From: Acidobacteriota bacterium
GTDB lineage: Bacteria > Acidobacteriota > Blastocatellia > RBC074
Length of the DNA stretch: 64,000 bases
NCBI GenBank assembly: GCA_018268995.1
Contig: JAFDVL010000030.1
Coordinates: 11,356-75,355 of the forward strand
Direction of reading: 5' to 3'
Shown here: positions 1 to 8,098 of the stretch, in pieces
How positions within the stretch are numbered: the stretch's first letter is position 1
Layout of the letters: each line of letters opens with the position of its first letter
Translations under genes and position numbers: made by a program
The notes under the pieces: generated by a model
The model's database searches: none
What the model was told of the DNA's origin: nothing
The model's input: only the letters and a program-made list of their open reading frames with translations

Positions 1-38
1 ATTCAGCCACTCTCGCACCTCTCCGTAAAAGGTCGAAA

Positions 39-569
39 TCAGCGGCGTGCTTTAAAGAAAGCCTGCATAAATGTTTTGCATTCGGCTTCTTTGATGCCTG
101 CCGTAATTTCAATTTGATGATTCAAAGAACTATTTGTGCAAATCTGAAAGATGGAATTTACTGCGCCTTGTCGTGGTTCACTTGCGCCGTATACCAGCCG
201 TTTGATACGCGCATTGACTAAAGCTCCAGCACACATGGCACAAGGCTCAATCGTCACATACATCGTCGCATCCGTCAGGCGGTAATTCGCAACATGCCGC
301 GCGGCCTCACGCAGGGCGACGATCTCAGCGTGCGCTGTTGGATCACATTTGCTGATCGGCTGATTGTAACCACTTCCGATGATTCGATTGTCGAGAACGA
401 TCACCGCGCCAATCGGAACTTCGTTCGCGGCAACGGCTTGTTGCGCCTCTGCCAAAGCAAAATTCATCCAGAATTCGTCATTCAGATTTTCAAGTAACAC
501 ACGGGATGATTTGGGCGGGCGTTTGGTTTTTCCTTCGCTGCTTTGCATCTCCGCGGGCCGTAAAAACAA
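39..569 (-). CDS. tadA: tRNA-specific adenosine deaminase TadA
   Basis: This enzyme deaminates A34 to inosine in tRNA-Arg(ACG), a zinc-dependent reaction in the cytoplasm. The 176-residue product has the cytidine/deoxycytidylate deaminase signature: HAE at residues 80-82, whose Glu is the proton shuttle and whose His binds zinc, and PCAMC at 109-113 supplying the two zinc cysteines. The segment around [17 protein letters not shown] is typical of TadA. About 34 residues precede the usual family start ([12 protein letters not shown], residue 35), so translation may begin at an internal Met and the N-terminal extension is doubtful. The gene stands alone on the minus strand. Function is well supported by family motifs; the exact start is uncertain. 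Confidence 0.93.
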   Translation of the reverse strand: MFLRPAEMQSSEGKTKRPPKSSRVLLENLNDEFWMNFALAEAQQAVAANEVPIGAVIVLDNRIIGSGYNQPISKCDPTAHAEIVALREAARHVANYRLTDATMYVTIEPCAMCAGALVNARIKRLVYGASEPRQGAVNSIFQICTNSSLNHQIEITAGIKEAECKTFMQAFFKARR

Positions 570-605
570 AGCGTGATGGTACTGGCTGGGCTGGAAGGTG
601 TCAAG

Positions 606-1595
606 TTACTTCTTCTTTACTGCGAGTTGATTGATATGGGTAATACGATGAAATTTGGTTCCGTCCGCATCCTGAGCTTCAACACGAACTTTAAGTGATT
701 GGCGTTTTGAGGTCGGAGGATCAATCGTCACCACATAAGTGGATCGGATGCGGCTCACAATACTCAGTAACGAGGGGCGGATTTCATCGTTGGTTCGACA
801 AAAAACTGCGGTGCCGCCGGAATCCCCGGCAATCCGTTCAAGGCCGCTTTGATACGCCAGATTTAAGGTGTCGCCCCGATACGCCAGATGCAAAATAAAA
901 ATCGGCACCGTAAAACCGCTCAAGGATTCTGACAATCGGCTAATACGTTCCTGAACGGCACGATCAGAAAACCTGCGGCTCAGATCGCCTGAATCGCTCG
1001 AATTAATCACTGGATTCAGATAATCCGCACGATAGTTTCCGATGGCACTGTCTGTGACATACAAGATGGACACTCGCACGGCGGCTTTTTGCAGGATGGC
1101 AGTTGCAAGCTGGGAGACAGGTTCAAGCGTGTCCAGCAATCCAGCTTTCCCGTTTACTTCGATAGACTGAATTTTGGTATCCAACGCATTGTGGTCAGCA
1201 GTCGGTTCTTGCAAAACGGATAAACCATCCTGTGCGCGCAGTAAGCCAACCCAGTATTGATCGTTTAGATTTTTAAGTGATTCCTGTAAGGCACTGCGTG
1301 CTTCATCCACGCGAGCTAAATCGGCCACGGTGTCGAAAACAACCAACAGGATCGAACCGCTCTTGGGATTCTGGAAGCTTTTGATTGCCACTTCTTTATC
1401 TTCGAGGAAGACTTTGAAAGACTGTCGCTTGCCCTCATCCCAAAATACGCCTTCATCTTTTTCAACCCAAACCGGGATTTTGAGCATTGCTCTGGCTGGG
1501 CTGTTAGCCGCTGGAGCCAGCGCTGCTTGTTGTGCCCAGACCACAGTCGCAAGCAAAGCAAGTAACGATAAATTCCGCCAAATCAGTTGCCGCAT
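606..1595 (-). CDS. Secreted VWFA-related acidobacterial domain protein
   Basis: A 329-residue exported protein. Residues 1-21 form a signal peptide (hydrophobic LLALLATVVWAQ). The rest resembles the VWFA-related domain found in great numbers in Acidobacteriota: a beta strand ending in LLVVFDTV with the Asp of a degenerate MIDAS-like site, followed by a helical segment and ILYVTDSA. It ends with the CRTNDEI...SRIRSTYVVTIDPP tail typical of this family, which usually ends in a YRVGYYP-like beta strand. The molecular role of the family is unknown. The gene follows a TonB-dependent receptor by 7 bp on the same strand, so the two are probably co-transcribed. Start chosen at the Met before the signal peptide. 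Confidence 0.82.
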   Translation of the reverse strand: MRQLIWRNLSLLALLATVVWAQQAALAPAANSPARAMLKIPVWVEKDEGVFWDEGKRQSFKVFLEDKEVAIKSFQNPKSGSILLVVFDTVADLARVDEARSALQESLKNLNDQYWVGLLRAQDGLSVLQEPTADHNALDTKIQSIEVNGKAGLLDTLEPVSQLATAILQKAAVRVSILYVTDSAIGNYRADYLNPVINSSDSGDLSRRFSDRAVQERISRLSESLSGFTVPIFILHLAYRGDTLNLAYQSGLERIAGDSGGTAVFCRTNDEIRPSLLSIVSRIRSTYVVTIDPPTSKRQSLKVRVEAQDADGTKFHRITHINQLAVKKK

Positions 1596-1602
1596 GGTTC
1601 AC

Positions 1603-4479
1603 CTAAAATAGAAGTCTGAGTCCTAATTGCAAAACGCGTCCGCCCGTGGAGCCAATGATCTTTCCAGCATTTAAGTTCGGATTTTCTTCTGACCCAATAC
1701 GGGTATCAGGATCATTGAGGTTGGCGTGATTCGGGAAGTTGAAGGCTTCTGAAACAAACTCCAACGATTTGTCCCCTGGCAATTCGAAGCGCTTGGTCAT
1801 GGACAAATGATGAAACTGATCCCACGGGCCACGCAACGTGGGGTGCGTATAAGAGGCATTGCCCAGCGTAAAATCATCTGGTTGTGAAAAGGCTGCCGGA
1901 TCGAACCAGTTTTGTGGCGTGCGATCCGATACTTTGGGGTCTACACCGGGTACGACATTGACGTGCAGATTACCGACGATGTTGCCCGTGCGATTGAAAA
2001 GAGGGCGAATGATAAGCGGTGTTCCGCCACGCCAGGTCGTCAAGCCGCTAATGCTCCAACCGCTTGCCACCTTGCTGAACCACTCACCATTGCTGAGCCA
2101 AGCTTTTCCTTTGCCGAAGGGAAGTTCGTAGGTGTAGCTGGCCTGCATGCTGTGGGTCACATCGCCGGGCGAAAGCGTCATTTCAACATCAAGATTGCTG
2201 GGGTCTTGCGGGGTGCCGACAGATACATTGTCTATTTGCTTGGCGAACCGATAGCTCACACGGCCATACAACCCCGCTGAAAGCCGTTTGTCCAAGGTGA
2301 CGGTTACGGCATTGCTCTTGGCCGTGCCTACGGGATAAACGCCACCTAATTCAAGATTCCGAAACTGCGGATAAGGGCGCAGAGAGTCACGAAAAGACTG
2401 TGTGTAAAGCTGATCCCGATACTTAAGATTTTCAATGGGCACCGCATTCAAACGCGCCAAGCTTTCTACGAATAAATTCTCGCTATGCCATCCGACATAC
2501 GTCACATCCAGCGAAAGTGAGCGCGGCAACTCCCGTTGAATTCCGACAACCCACTGGTGGGTTACTGGCAAACGACCGGAAGGGTCAATAAAATCGGCGT
2601 CGGTTCCATTGGCGGCGGTCGGATCAAGAAAAGGTGGCAGGATAAAATTTTGTGGGACGCCATCGCGCAATCTAAAGGCTGATTCCAGCTGGTCGTTGCG
2701 CGAAATAAACAATGCAGCAGCATTGAATCCTTGTGTGCCGAAATGACGGCCAATGAGCGGAGTCGCTTGATAACTCAGCCCATAATTTAACCGCATTACG
2801 GTTTTGCGATCACTGAACGGGCTGAAGGAAAGGCCAAACGTTGGCTCTGCACGCACCGTCGTTGGCTGAAGTGTGCGCCCAATACCATCACGTCCCGCAA
2901 AAATCAGTGCTCCGGGTTTGCCATTCGCCGGGTTGATATGTTTGAAGGAAACTGTTGATTGGCGATTGTATTTTTCGATACGCGGCGTTGCGACCTCAAG
3001 ATTGACAGAAATGCTTGCAGTTAGTCCGGGTCGGACGCGATATTCATCGCTGACAATGAAGTTATAGAAATTTTTGCGGTAATAGGATGGGTGCCGGACG
3101 ATGGATTCTTCGCCGTTATACACCTCACCCAACAAAAAGCTGGCGAAGGCATTGCCAGTATTTCTGACCCCCGGCAAGCCCGTGAGGGCAGAGCCAAACG
3201 TAAAATATCCAGCCGGAGCAAATGGGCTAAAAATATTGTCGTAATTGAGCCGTGTCGTATGCGTCAACCGCACAGTGTGCGATTTGCGATTGAGCGATAC
3301 AGAAGCATATGGGCTAATGGCATAGCTACTTTCCCGAAAAACCGAATTATTACGTGGCCCGATCCCTAAATAATTACCGAACCGAAAGGTCGGGAAGATG
3401 CCCGAAAACAGCCCCTTCAGTCCTAGTTGATTCGGATAATCCAGTTTGTCCTGCTCAGCCTCCAGTGAAGTCGTCAGACTCTGAGAAGCAGTAAGCCGAA
3501 AAAGCCAAATGGTTTTGGGCGATTTTGTCCAGGTGTTCTGTAAAACTGCGCTCCGGGAATCGAAGTTATAACTTGGAGCACCTGGGTTCGCAGGCCCGGA
3601 AAAATGTTCCGGTGATTTACGCAAGCCACTTGAAAGGTTCAAATTGAAACTCAATTGTTGCTTGGCAGTGAGCGTGTGATCCAGCTTGGCCAGGACTCCG
3701 TTCGCACGATTCTCAAATGGATTATTGATGAAATAGTTATTTTGGATAAATGGCCCAACTGAGACATTCGGCGTAGGGTACATTGCCACTAATGCACGAG
3801 CAATAGGATCTATCCGATTTTCGGGGATGGCGTTGTTTGGAAACGGGTCACGTAAGTATTGTAAGTTGCTTTCGGAAATCTCTTGCGCCGGATTGTAGGC
3901 CGGATTCGGGCGCGTAGTCAGCGGATCATATATCTTGACCGGCTCTCCTGCTGTATCCACATAGTCGGCAAATTTCCCGCTTCGTTGCGGGTCTGTGGGG
4001 ATCGTAAAAAGCGCGCTCTGAGCAATTTTTTCAATTGTGCCTTCGTAGGAAATTGAAAAGAACGTTTTATTGCGTCCGTCATACAACCAGGGAAACCGCA
4101 CCGGCCCGCTCAAAGTGAAACCAAATTGATTACGACGCAGCAAAGATTTCGTGCCACCGCGCTGTTTGACTTCGTGTGGCAAGGCATCAAACGCATCATT
4201 GCGAATATATTCGTAAAGCCTGCCCGTATAAGAATTTTGTTTGCCGACGCTTTTGAATTGTCCTTTCCCAGAACCAATCTGCCCTATTTGCACTCGAAAT
4301 TCCTGCACGGCCTTTTGCAATTCACTGGGCGGTCTTTTGGGTTGGTTTGCAGCCGGAGTGGGCGTCGGTTTTGCGGGAGGCGGTTTCGGAGCAGAATCTG
4401 TCTGGCTGCGTGTGGTAACACTAATCGCAAGGAGTGCGACCAGTAAAATCAAAAACGAGTAAGGGCGACGGTACAGCAT
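1603..4479 (-). CDS. TonB-dependent receptor-like outer membrane protein, no regulatory-like domain
   Basis: About 958 residues. A signal peptide (LYRRPYSFLILLVALLAISV) is followed by a Pro/Lys-rich linker (about residues 30-55) and then directly by the end of a plug-like segment and a long beta-barrel. Barrel signatures include the internal NQFGFTLSGPV, the FFSISYEG strand, RLNYGLSYQATP and the terminal aromatic strand ending in LRLLF*. Acidobacterial receptors usually begin with a carboxypeptidase regulatory-like domain and a full plug; here most of that is absent although the signal peptide is intact, so this is a naturally short paralogue. The start was placed at the Met of MLYRRPYS (4479), because the upstream eight residues are atypical before a signal peptide. 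It probably forms an operon with the downstream VWFA protein. Substrate cannot be told. Confidence 0.78.
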   Translation of the reverse strand: MLYRRPYSFLILLVALLAISVTTRSQTDSAPKPPPAKPTPTPAANQPKRPPSELQKAVQEFRVQIGQIGSGKGQFKSVGKQNSYTGRLYEYIRNDAFDALPHEVKQRGGTKSLLRRNQFGFTLSGPVRFPWLYDGRNKTFFSISYEGTIEKIAQSALFTIPTDPQRSGKFADYVDTAGEPVKIYDPLTTRPNPAYNPAQEISESNLQYLRDPFPNNAIPENRIDPIARALVAMYPTPNVSVGPFIQNNYFINNPFENRANGVLAKLDHTLTAKQQLSFNLNLSSGLRKSPEHFSGPANPGAPSYNFDSRSAVLQNTWTKSPKTIWLFRLTASQSLTTSLEAEQDKLDYPNQLGLKGLFSGIFPTFRFGNYLGIGPRNNSVFRESSYAISPYASVSLNRKSHTVRLTHTTRLNYDNIFSPFAPAGYFTFGSALTGLPGVRNTGNAFASFLLGEVYNGEESIVRHPSYYRKNFYNFIVSDEYRVRPGLTASISVNLEVATPRIEKYNRQSTVSFKHINPANGKPGALIFAGRDGIGRTLQPTTVRAEPTFGLSFSPFSDRKTVMRLNYGLSYQATPLIGRHFGTQGFNAAALFISRNDQLESAFRLRDGVPQNFILPPFLDPTAANGTDADFIDPSGRLPVTHQWVVGIQRELPRSLSLDVTYVGWHSENLFVESLARLNAVPIENLKYRDQLYTQSFRDSLRPYPQFRNLELGGVYPVGTAKSNAVTVTLDKRLSAGLYGRVSYRFAKQIDNVSVGTPQDPSNLDVEMTLSPGDVTHSMQASYTYELPFGKGKAWLSNGEWFSKVASGWSISGLTTWRGGTPLIIRPLFNRTGNIVGNLHVNVVPGVDPKVSDRTPQNWFDPAAFSQPDDFTLGNASYTHPTLRGPWDQFHHLSMTKRFELPGDKSLEFVSEAFNFPNHANLNDPDTRIGSEENPNLNAGKIIGSTGGRVLQLGLRLLF

Positions 4480-4551
4480 AATCAAAAGAAATCCGAAGCA
4501 CATGGTTCAGCGTATCATTACGCCATGAATAGGGACTCGTTACAAATGCGG

Positions 4552-4821
4552 TCAATGAATTTGCTGGCTTTCTGCCTGCGGGGAGGGGTCCCCTTCCAAA
4601 ACAGCTGACTCGTGCAATTGTTGCAGCAAAAGCAAGCGTAACTCCCTTTGCATAACCGCATTCGATTTTTCCATTCGTACCAGCTGTGCGCGCAGAGATT
4701 CGTTTTCTGCCGCCAACTCACGAATGATGTTGAGGGCACGCAAGATGTCTTCGCGTTGTCGTTTGAGTTCGGAATCAAGCAGGATAGCTGCTCGAAGCGC
4801 GTCCCAGGCTTCTTTGATCAT
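4552..4821 (-). CDS. Small coiled-coil protein (hypothetical)
   Basis: An 89-residue protein with strong heptad character from about residue 15 to 70 (LKRQREDILRALNIIREL, then ENESLRAQLVRME). No known domain is recognised. Its ATG lies inside the 3' end of the upstream 79-residue reading frame (47-bp overlap), suggesting translational coupling of two small helical proteins. It may be a structural or regulatory subunit, but nothing in the context decides this. The overlapping minus-strand frame at 4518-4778 is taken as a shadow. Confidence 0.5.
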   Translation of the reverse strand: MIKEAWDALRAAILLDSELKRQREDILRALNIIRELAAENESLRAQLVRMEKSNAVMQRELRLLLLQQLHESAVLEGDPSPQAESQQIH

Positions 4822-5014
4822 CGCTTTTTGTGCGGGCCATTGGATAACGTCGTTCTAGTTCGACCAGCTGCGGCGAAACGATTTCGTGCGTTTCACGCAA
4901 GGTCTCGGCACAGTGCGTTAGCTCCCGCACTAACATTTGCAAGGTTTCCGAGAGTGTGAGGTCAGTCGGTAAATCTTCAGGTAAATCCGAGGGTGAGTTT
5001 TGCGTTTGTTCCAT
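4775..5014 (-). CDS. Small hypothetical helical protein
   Basis: A 79-residue frame starting MEQTQNSPSDLPEDLPTDL, with an acidic proline-rich N-terminus, then a helical stretch (residues 23-55). The C-terminal 20 residues overlap the next gene in another frame. The Glu/Leu-rich helix resembles short helical partners that pair with coiled-coil proteins. No family recognised. It lies between pepP and the coiled-coil gene on the same strand. The call rests on codon-like composition and the coupled arrangement only. Confidence 0.4.
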   Translation of the reverse strand: MEQTQNSPSDLPEDLPTDLTLSETLQMLVRELTHCAETLRETHEIVSPQLVELERRYPMARTKSDDQRSLGRASSSYPA

Positions 5015-5091
5015 TTCCTCAATCCGTAGAAGGGCAGCTTGGACTTTAATACAAGCCTGCTACGTTGGCAATGAACATTTCATTGCCGCGA

Positions 5092-6405
5092 CTAGACCGC
5101 AATCGCAATGGATTCTTTCATTAAGGCTTCCACTTCTACCACTTCCTTTGGAACCAGAGAGGTCAAAACTTCACATCCATCTGCGGTCACGACAATATCG
5201 TCTTCGACGCGAATTCCAATATTATAGAACTCCTCGCTGGCCCCTTCCGTGCCCGGCTGAATGTAAATGCCTGGCTCTACGGTGAACGCCATGCCTGGCT
5301 CAATCTTACGCCATCCGTCTTCGAGTTTGTAACGCCCGACATCGTGAACATCCATGCCAAGCCAATGTCCGGTGCGATGCATGAAAAATCGTTCGTAGGT
5401 TTTGCGCTCAATGTTCTCGCTAACATTACCAGACAGCAATCCTAAGTCAACGAGGCCTTGCGTGATAATTTCAATCGTCTTTTCGTGCAAGGCCATAAAG
5501 CTTTCGCCGGGCTTGATCATCTTGATGACTTCTTTGTTGGAATGCAGCACCAGTTCATAAACCGCCTGCTGAGCTTTACTGTATTTGCCGTTGGCCGGAA
5601 AGGTGCGCGTGATGTCGCCGGCAAACATATTGTATTCCGCTCCGGCATCAATCAGTACCAGGTCACCATCTTTGATCTGCGCGTTGTTCGTGTTGTAGTG
5701 CAGGATTGTGGAATTGAATCCGGCCCCGACGATAGATTGATAGCTTGTCCCGTTTGCGCCTTTCGAGCGAAACACATATTCAATCAATGCTTCAAGTTCG
5801 TATTCATACATTCCCGGTTTGCAGGCTTTCATCGCGGCAACATGACCTTCGGCACTGATGCGGGCAGCTGTGCGCATGCTTTCGATTTCGTCCGCGTTTT
5901 TCCGCAAGCGCAATTCGTGAATCAATGTGCTGGGATCAATGATGGTCGAAGGTGTTTGCTTCCCCGCTCTGATTGCGGCCTTCAGGCTGTTCAGGTATTT
6001 GATCATTCGCAGATCATTCTCTTCGCGCAGGCCGAAGCGATAGTAAAGCTTCTGATTCCCTTCCAAATATCTAGGCAGGATTTTACCGAGCTGGCTGATT
6101 TCGTACGCAGCATCTGCGCCGTATGCGCTGATCGCGCCTTCAACTCCGGCGCGTAAGCCATTCCAGATTTCTTTCTCTTTGTCGCGTTGGCGGACAAACA
6201 AGACGTATTTGTGCTTCTCGTGATTCGGTGAAATCACTGCAACGGATTCTGGTTCATTCAAATGCGTGAGCGCATAAAAATCACTATCCTGACGGAATTC
6301 ATAATCAGTGTCTGCATTCCGTAAAACTTCGGGAGCCGAAAAAATAACGGCTACACTATTGGGTTCCATTTTGCTCATGAATTCAGTAAGGCGCGGTGAT
6401 CGCAT
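5092..6405 (-). CDS. pepP: Xaa-Pro aminopeptidase (M24 family)
   Basis: A cytosolic dinuclear-metal peptidase that removes N-terminal residues ahead of proline. The 437-residue length fits aminopeptidase P. Residues 1 to about 130 form the AMP_N domain ([18 protein letters not shown]). The creatinase-fold domain carries the metal ligands: the two Asp in [18 protein letters not shown], the His in [15 protein letters not shown], the Glu in FTVEPGIYI and the last Glu in [11 protein letters not shown]. All expected ligands are present, so it should be active. The gene stands between two unrelated genes; a stem-loop terminator at 6520-6552 separates it from the upstream DUF1501 gene. Confidence 0.93.
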   Translation of the reverse strand: MRSPRLTEFMSKMEPNSVAVIFSAPEVLRNADTDYEFRQDSDFYALTHLNEPESVAVISPNHEKHKYVLFVRQRDKEKEIWNGLRAGVEGAISAYGADAAYEISQLGKILPRYLEGNQKLYYRFGLREENDLRMIKYLNSLKAAIRAGKQTPSTIIDPSTLIHELRLRKNADEIESMRTAARISAEGHVAAMKACKPGMYEYELEALIEYVFRSKGANGTSYQSIVGAGFNSTILHYNTNNAQIKDGDLVLIDAGAEYNMFAGDITRTFPANGKYSKAQQAVYELVLHSNKEVIKMIKPGESFMALHEKTIEIITQGLVDLGLLSGNVSENIERKTYERFFMHRTGHWLGMDVHDVGRYKLEDGWRKIEPGMAFTVEPGIYIQPGTEGASEEFYNIGIRVEDDIVVTADGCEVLTSLVPKEVVEVEALMKESIAIAV

Positions 6406-6519
6406 GAAGATTTCTCCTGGTAAGTAATTAAAGATGGCGCTGATTGTTATTTACATCTCCGCAGCATCGCCCACGGAGTTGGTTTTACCTTGAATCAGTC
6501 TTTTTTAGCAACTGACAAG

Positions 6520-6552
6520 AAAAAAGGGAGTGAGATTTCCCACTCCCTTTTC
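6520..6552 (-). terminator. Rho-independent terminator of the DUF1549-DUF1501 operon
   Basis: An inverted repeat with arms AAAAGGGAGTG and CACTCCCTTTT around an 8-nt loop, flanked by A and T runs on both sides. It begins 20 bp past the DUF1501 stop codon and lies just upstream of pepP. The symmetric A/T flanks could let it work in both directions, but only minus-strand genes adjoin it. Confidence 0.8.
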
Positions 6553-6571
6553 TACTAAATTGGTAATGTAA

Positions 6572-8065
6572 CTAACTACGGCTTCTGGTGCCACCGCCTC
6601 GTCTTCCGCCACCGTCTCTGCCTCCACCGCGCGAATCGCGATTGGGCTTGAAGACTTCCATCACAGGTGCCCAAACGCCATCGGCGGCAAACGGCACATA
6701 TTCAAATCCGCGTTTGAATGGATCGTCGTTGCGAATCTTGGTGTAATCAATGCCCATTGCCGAGTAAATCGTAGCAGCAATGTCCTCATTGGCAACGTAG
6801 CGATTTTGCGACCATCCGGGTTCCTGAACGCTTCCGCCCGTCGCGTTGGTAGAGCCAATCACCGTGCTGCCCGCAACGCCGCCGCCCGCGAATACCGCGA
6901 ATTGGTTGAAGTAATGATCGCGTCCGGCATTGACGGTCAGGGGGCCAACCGTTCTGCCGAATTCGCCCATCGCGACAATCAACGTTTCGTCCAATAACGT
7001 TCCACCTTGTGAACCAGGCATTTCGGAAAGGTCTTTGAGCAAATTGCCCAAACCTTTGTCGAACTGACCAGCGGGCGTATAAATCCCCCCTGTCCTCGAA
7101 GTCGGATAAATATTGGTGTGATTGTCCCAACCACCAATGTTGATTTGGATGAATCGTGTGCCCATGTTCGCCTTCACCAAATTTCGCGCGACGACACAGG
7201 AATTACCAAAGCCGGAACTTCCATAACGCGTTTGGTCTGCGGTGGTAAATTTGAAGACTGCATCCAGATCGGTGTTGTACATCATGCCTTTGCTTTGCTG
7301 ATAGAAAGCATCCATGTCAACAACGGATGCGCCTAACGGCGAATCCGTGCGCAAACCAGAATCCAACGCCTGCAACATGGCAAACCGCGTGTTGAATGTC
7401 GTCTGTCCATCAGAATTCGTAAGGTTGCTCAGGCCATTGGGAGAGGCTGTAATGTCAAACGGGCTGTACTTCGCATTGAAATAGCCAGAACCGATTAAGC
7501 CGCCCCCGGTGTTAAGCGAAAGAAATCCAGGCAGCTTTTGATTCGGTTGCCGATATTGCTCCATTTCCAGGGCAACTACGCTACCGATATTCGGAGCGAT
7601 TTTGCCCAAAGCTGAACTTGGACTGCGTGCGATTTGCACCCAGGTTTGCTGGAGCGAATGCACTAACGCCGAAGATCGCACCGACCGGATTACCGCCAAC
7701 TTATTCAGGTGTTCCGCAATCGTCGGCATCAAGCCTTGCGGGAACAGATAGCCATTGTATGAGGTTGGATTGAAATCTGCCGGTGTCCAGTCCCCAACTT
7801 TCAGGTCGAACATGTCTGTATGACTGGGGGCACCTGCCATCAGAATGAAAATGCAGAATTTGGCCGAACTCTTTAGCTTCGGGGCGACTTGTGCTTTCGC
7901 CGCAGACTGCAAGAAGGGAGTAAGATAAAAGCCTGTCACGCCTGCACTCGCCGCTTTGAAAAATGTGCGACGTCCCAGCATCGGCCCCGAAAAGAGGGGC
8001 GAGTTGACCGGACGCAACGGTTTGCAGACTTCACAAGAATGATCAGGATGAAGATGTTTGTTCAT
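6572..8065 (-). CDS. DUF1501 domain protein, Tat-exported
   Basis: A 497-residue member of the DUF1501 family, a sulfatase/alkaline-phosphatase-like fold exported in Planctomycetes, Acidobacteria and Verrucomicrobia. The N-terminus has a twin-arginine motif (GRRTFFKAASAGVTGFYLTP, about residues 32-51). Family segments are FCIFILMAGAPSHTDMFDL, the GGWDNHTNIYP motif and MGEFGRTVG. The C-terminus is a Gly/Arg-rich tail (RGGGRDGGGRRGGG) of unknown role. It follows the DUF1549/DUF1553 gene by 33 bp; these two families are almost always neighbours and presumably act together at the cell envelope. Their substrate is not established. Confidence 0.88.
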   Translation of the reverse strand: MNKHLHPDHSCEVCKPLRPVNSPLFSGPMLGRRTFFKAASAGVTGFYLTPFLQSAAKAQVAPKLKSSAKFCIFILMAGAPSHTDMFDLKVGDWTPADFNPTSYNGYLFPQGLMPTIAEHLNKLAVIRSVRSSALVHSLQQTWVQIARSPSSALGKIAPNIGSVVALEMEQYRQPNQKLPGFLSLNTGGGLIGSGYFNAKYSPFDITASPNGLSNLTNSDGQTTFNTRFAMLQALDSGLRTDSPLGASVVDMDAFYQQSKGMMYNTDLDAVFKFTTADQTRYGSSGFGNSCVVARNLVKANMGTRFIQINIGGWDNHTNIYPTSRTGGIYTPAGQFDKGLGNLLKDLSEMPGSQGGTLLDETLIVAMGEFGRTVGPLTVNAGRDHYFNQFAVFAGGGVAGSTVIGSTNATGGSVQEPGWSQNRYVANEDIAATIYSAMGIDYTKIRNDDPFKRGFEYVPFAADGVWAPVMEVFKPNRDSRGGGRDGGGRRGGGTRSRS

Positions 8066-8098
8066 TTTCGTTTCCTCTTTCTGCCGTGGTCGGCCTAC

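Noticed and set aside
1603..4479. The other TonB receptor as a further target of the homing spacer
   Set aside because: Its plug segment lacks the FSAEYGR motif (it reads GQFKSVGKQNSYTGRLYEY), so no match was found.
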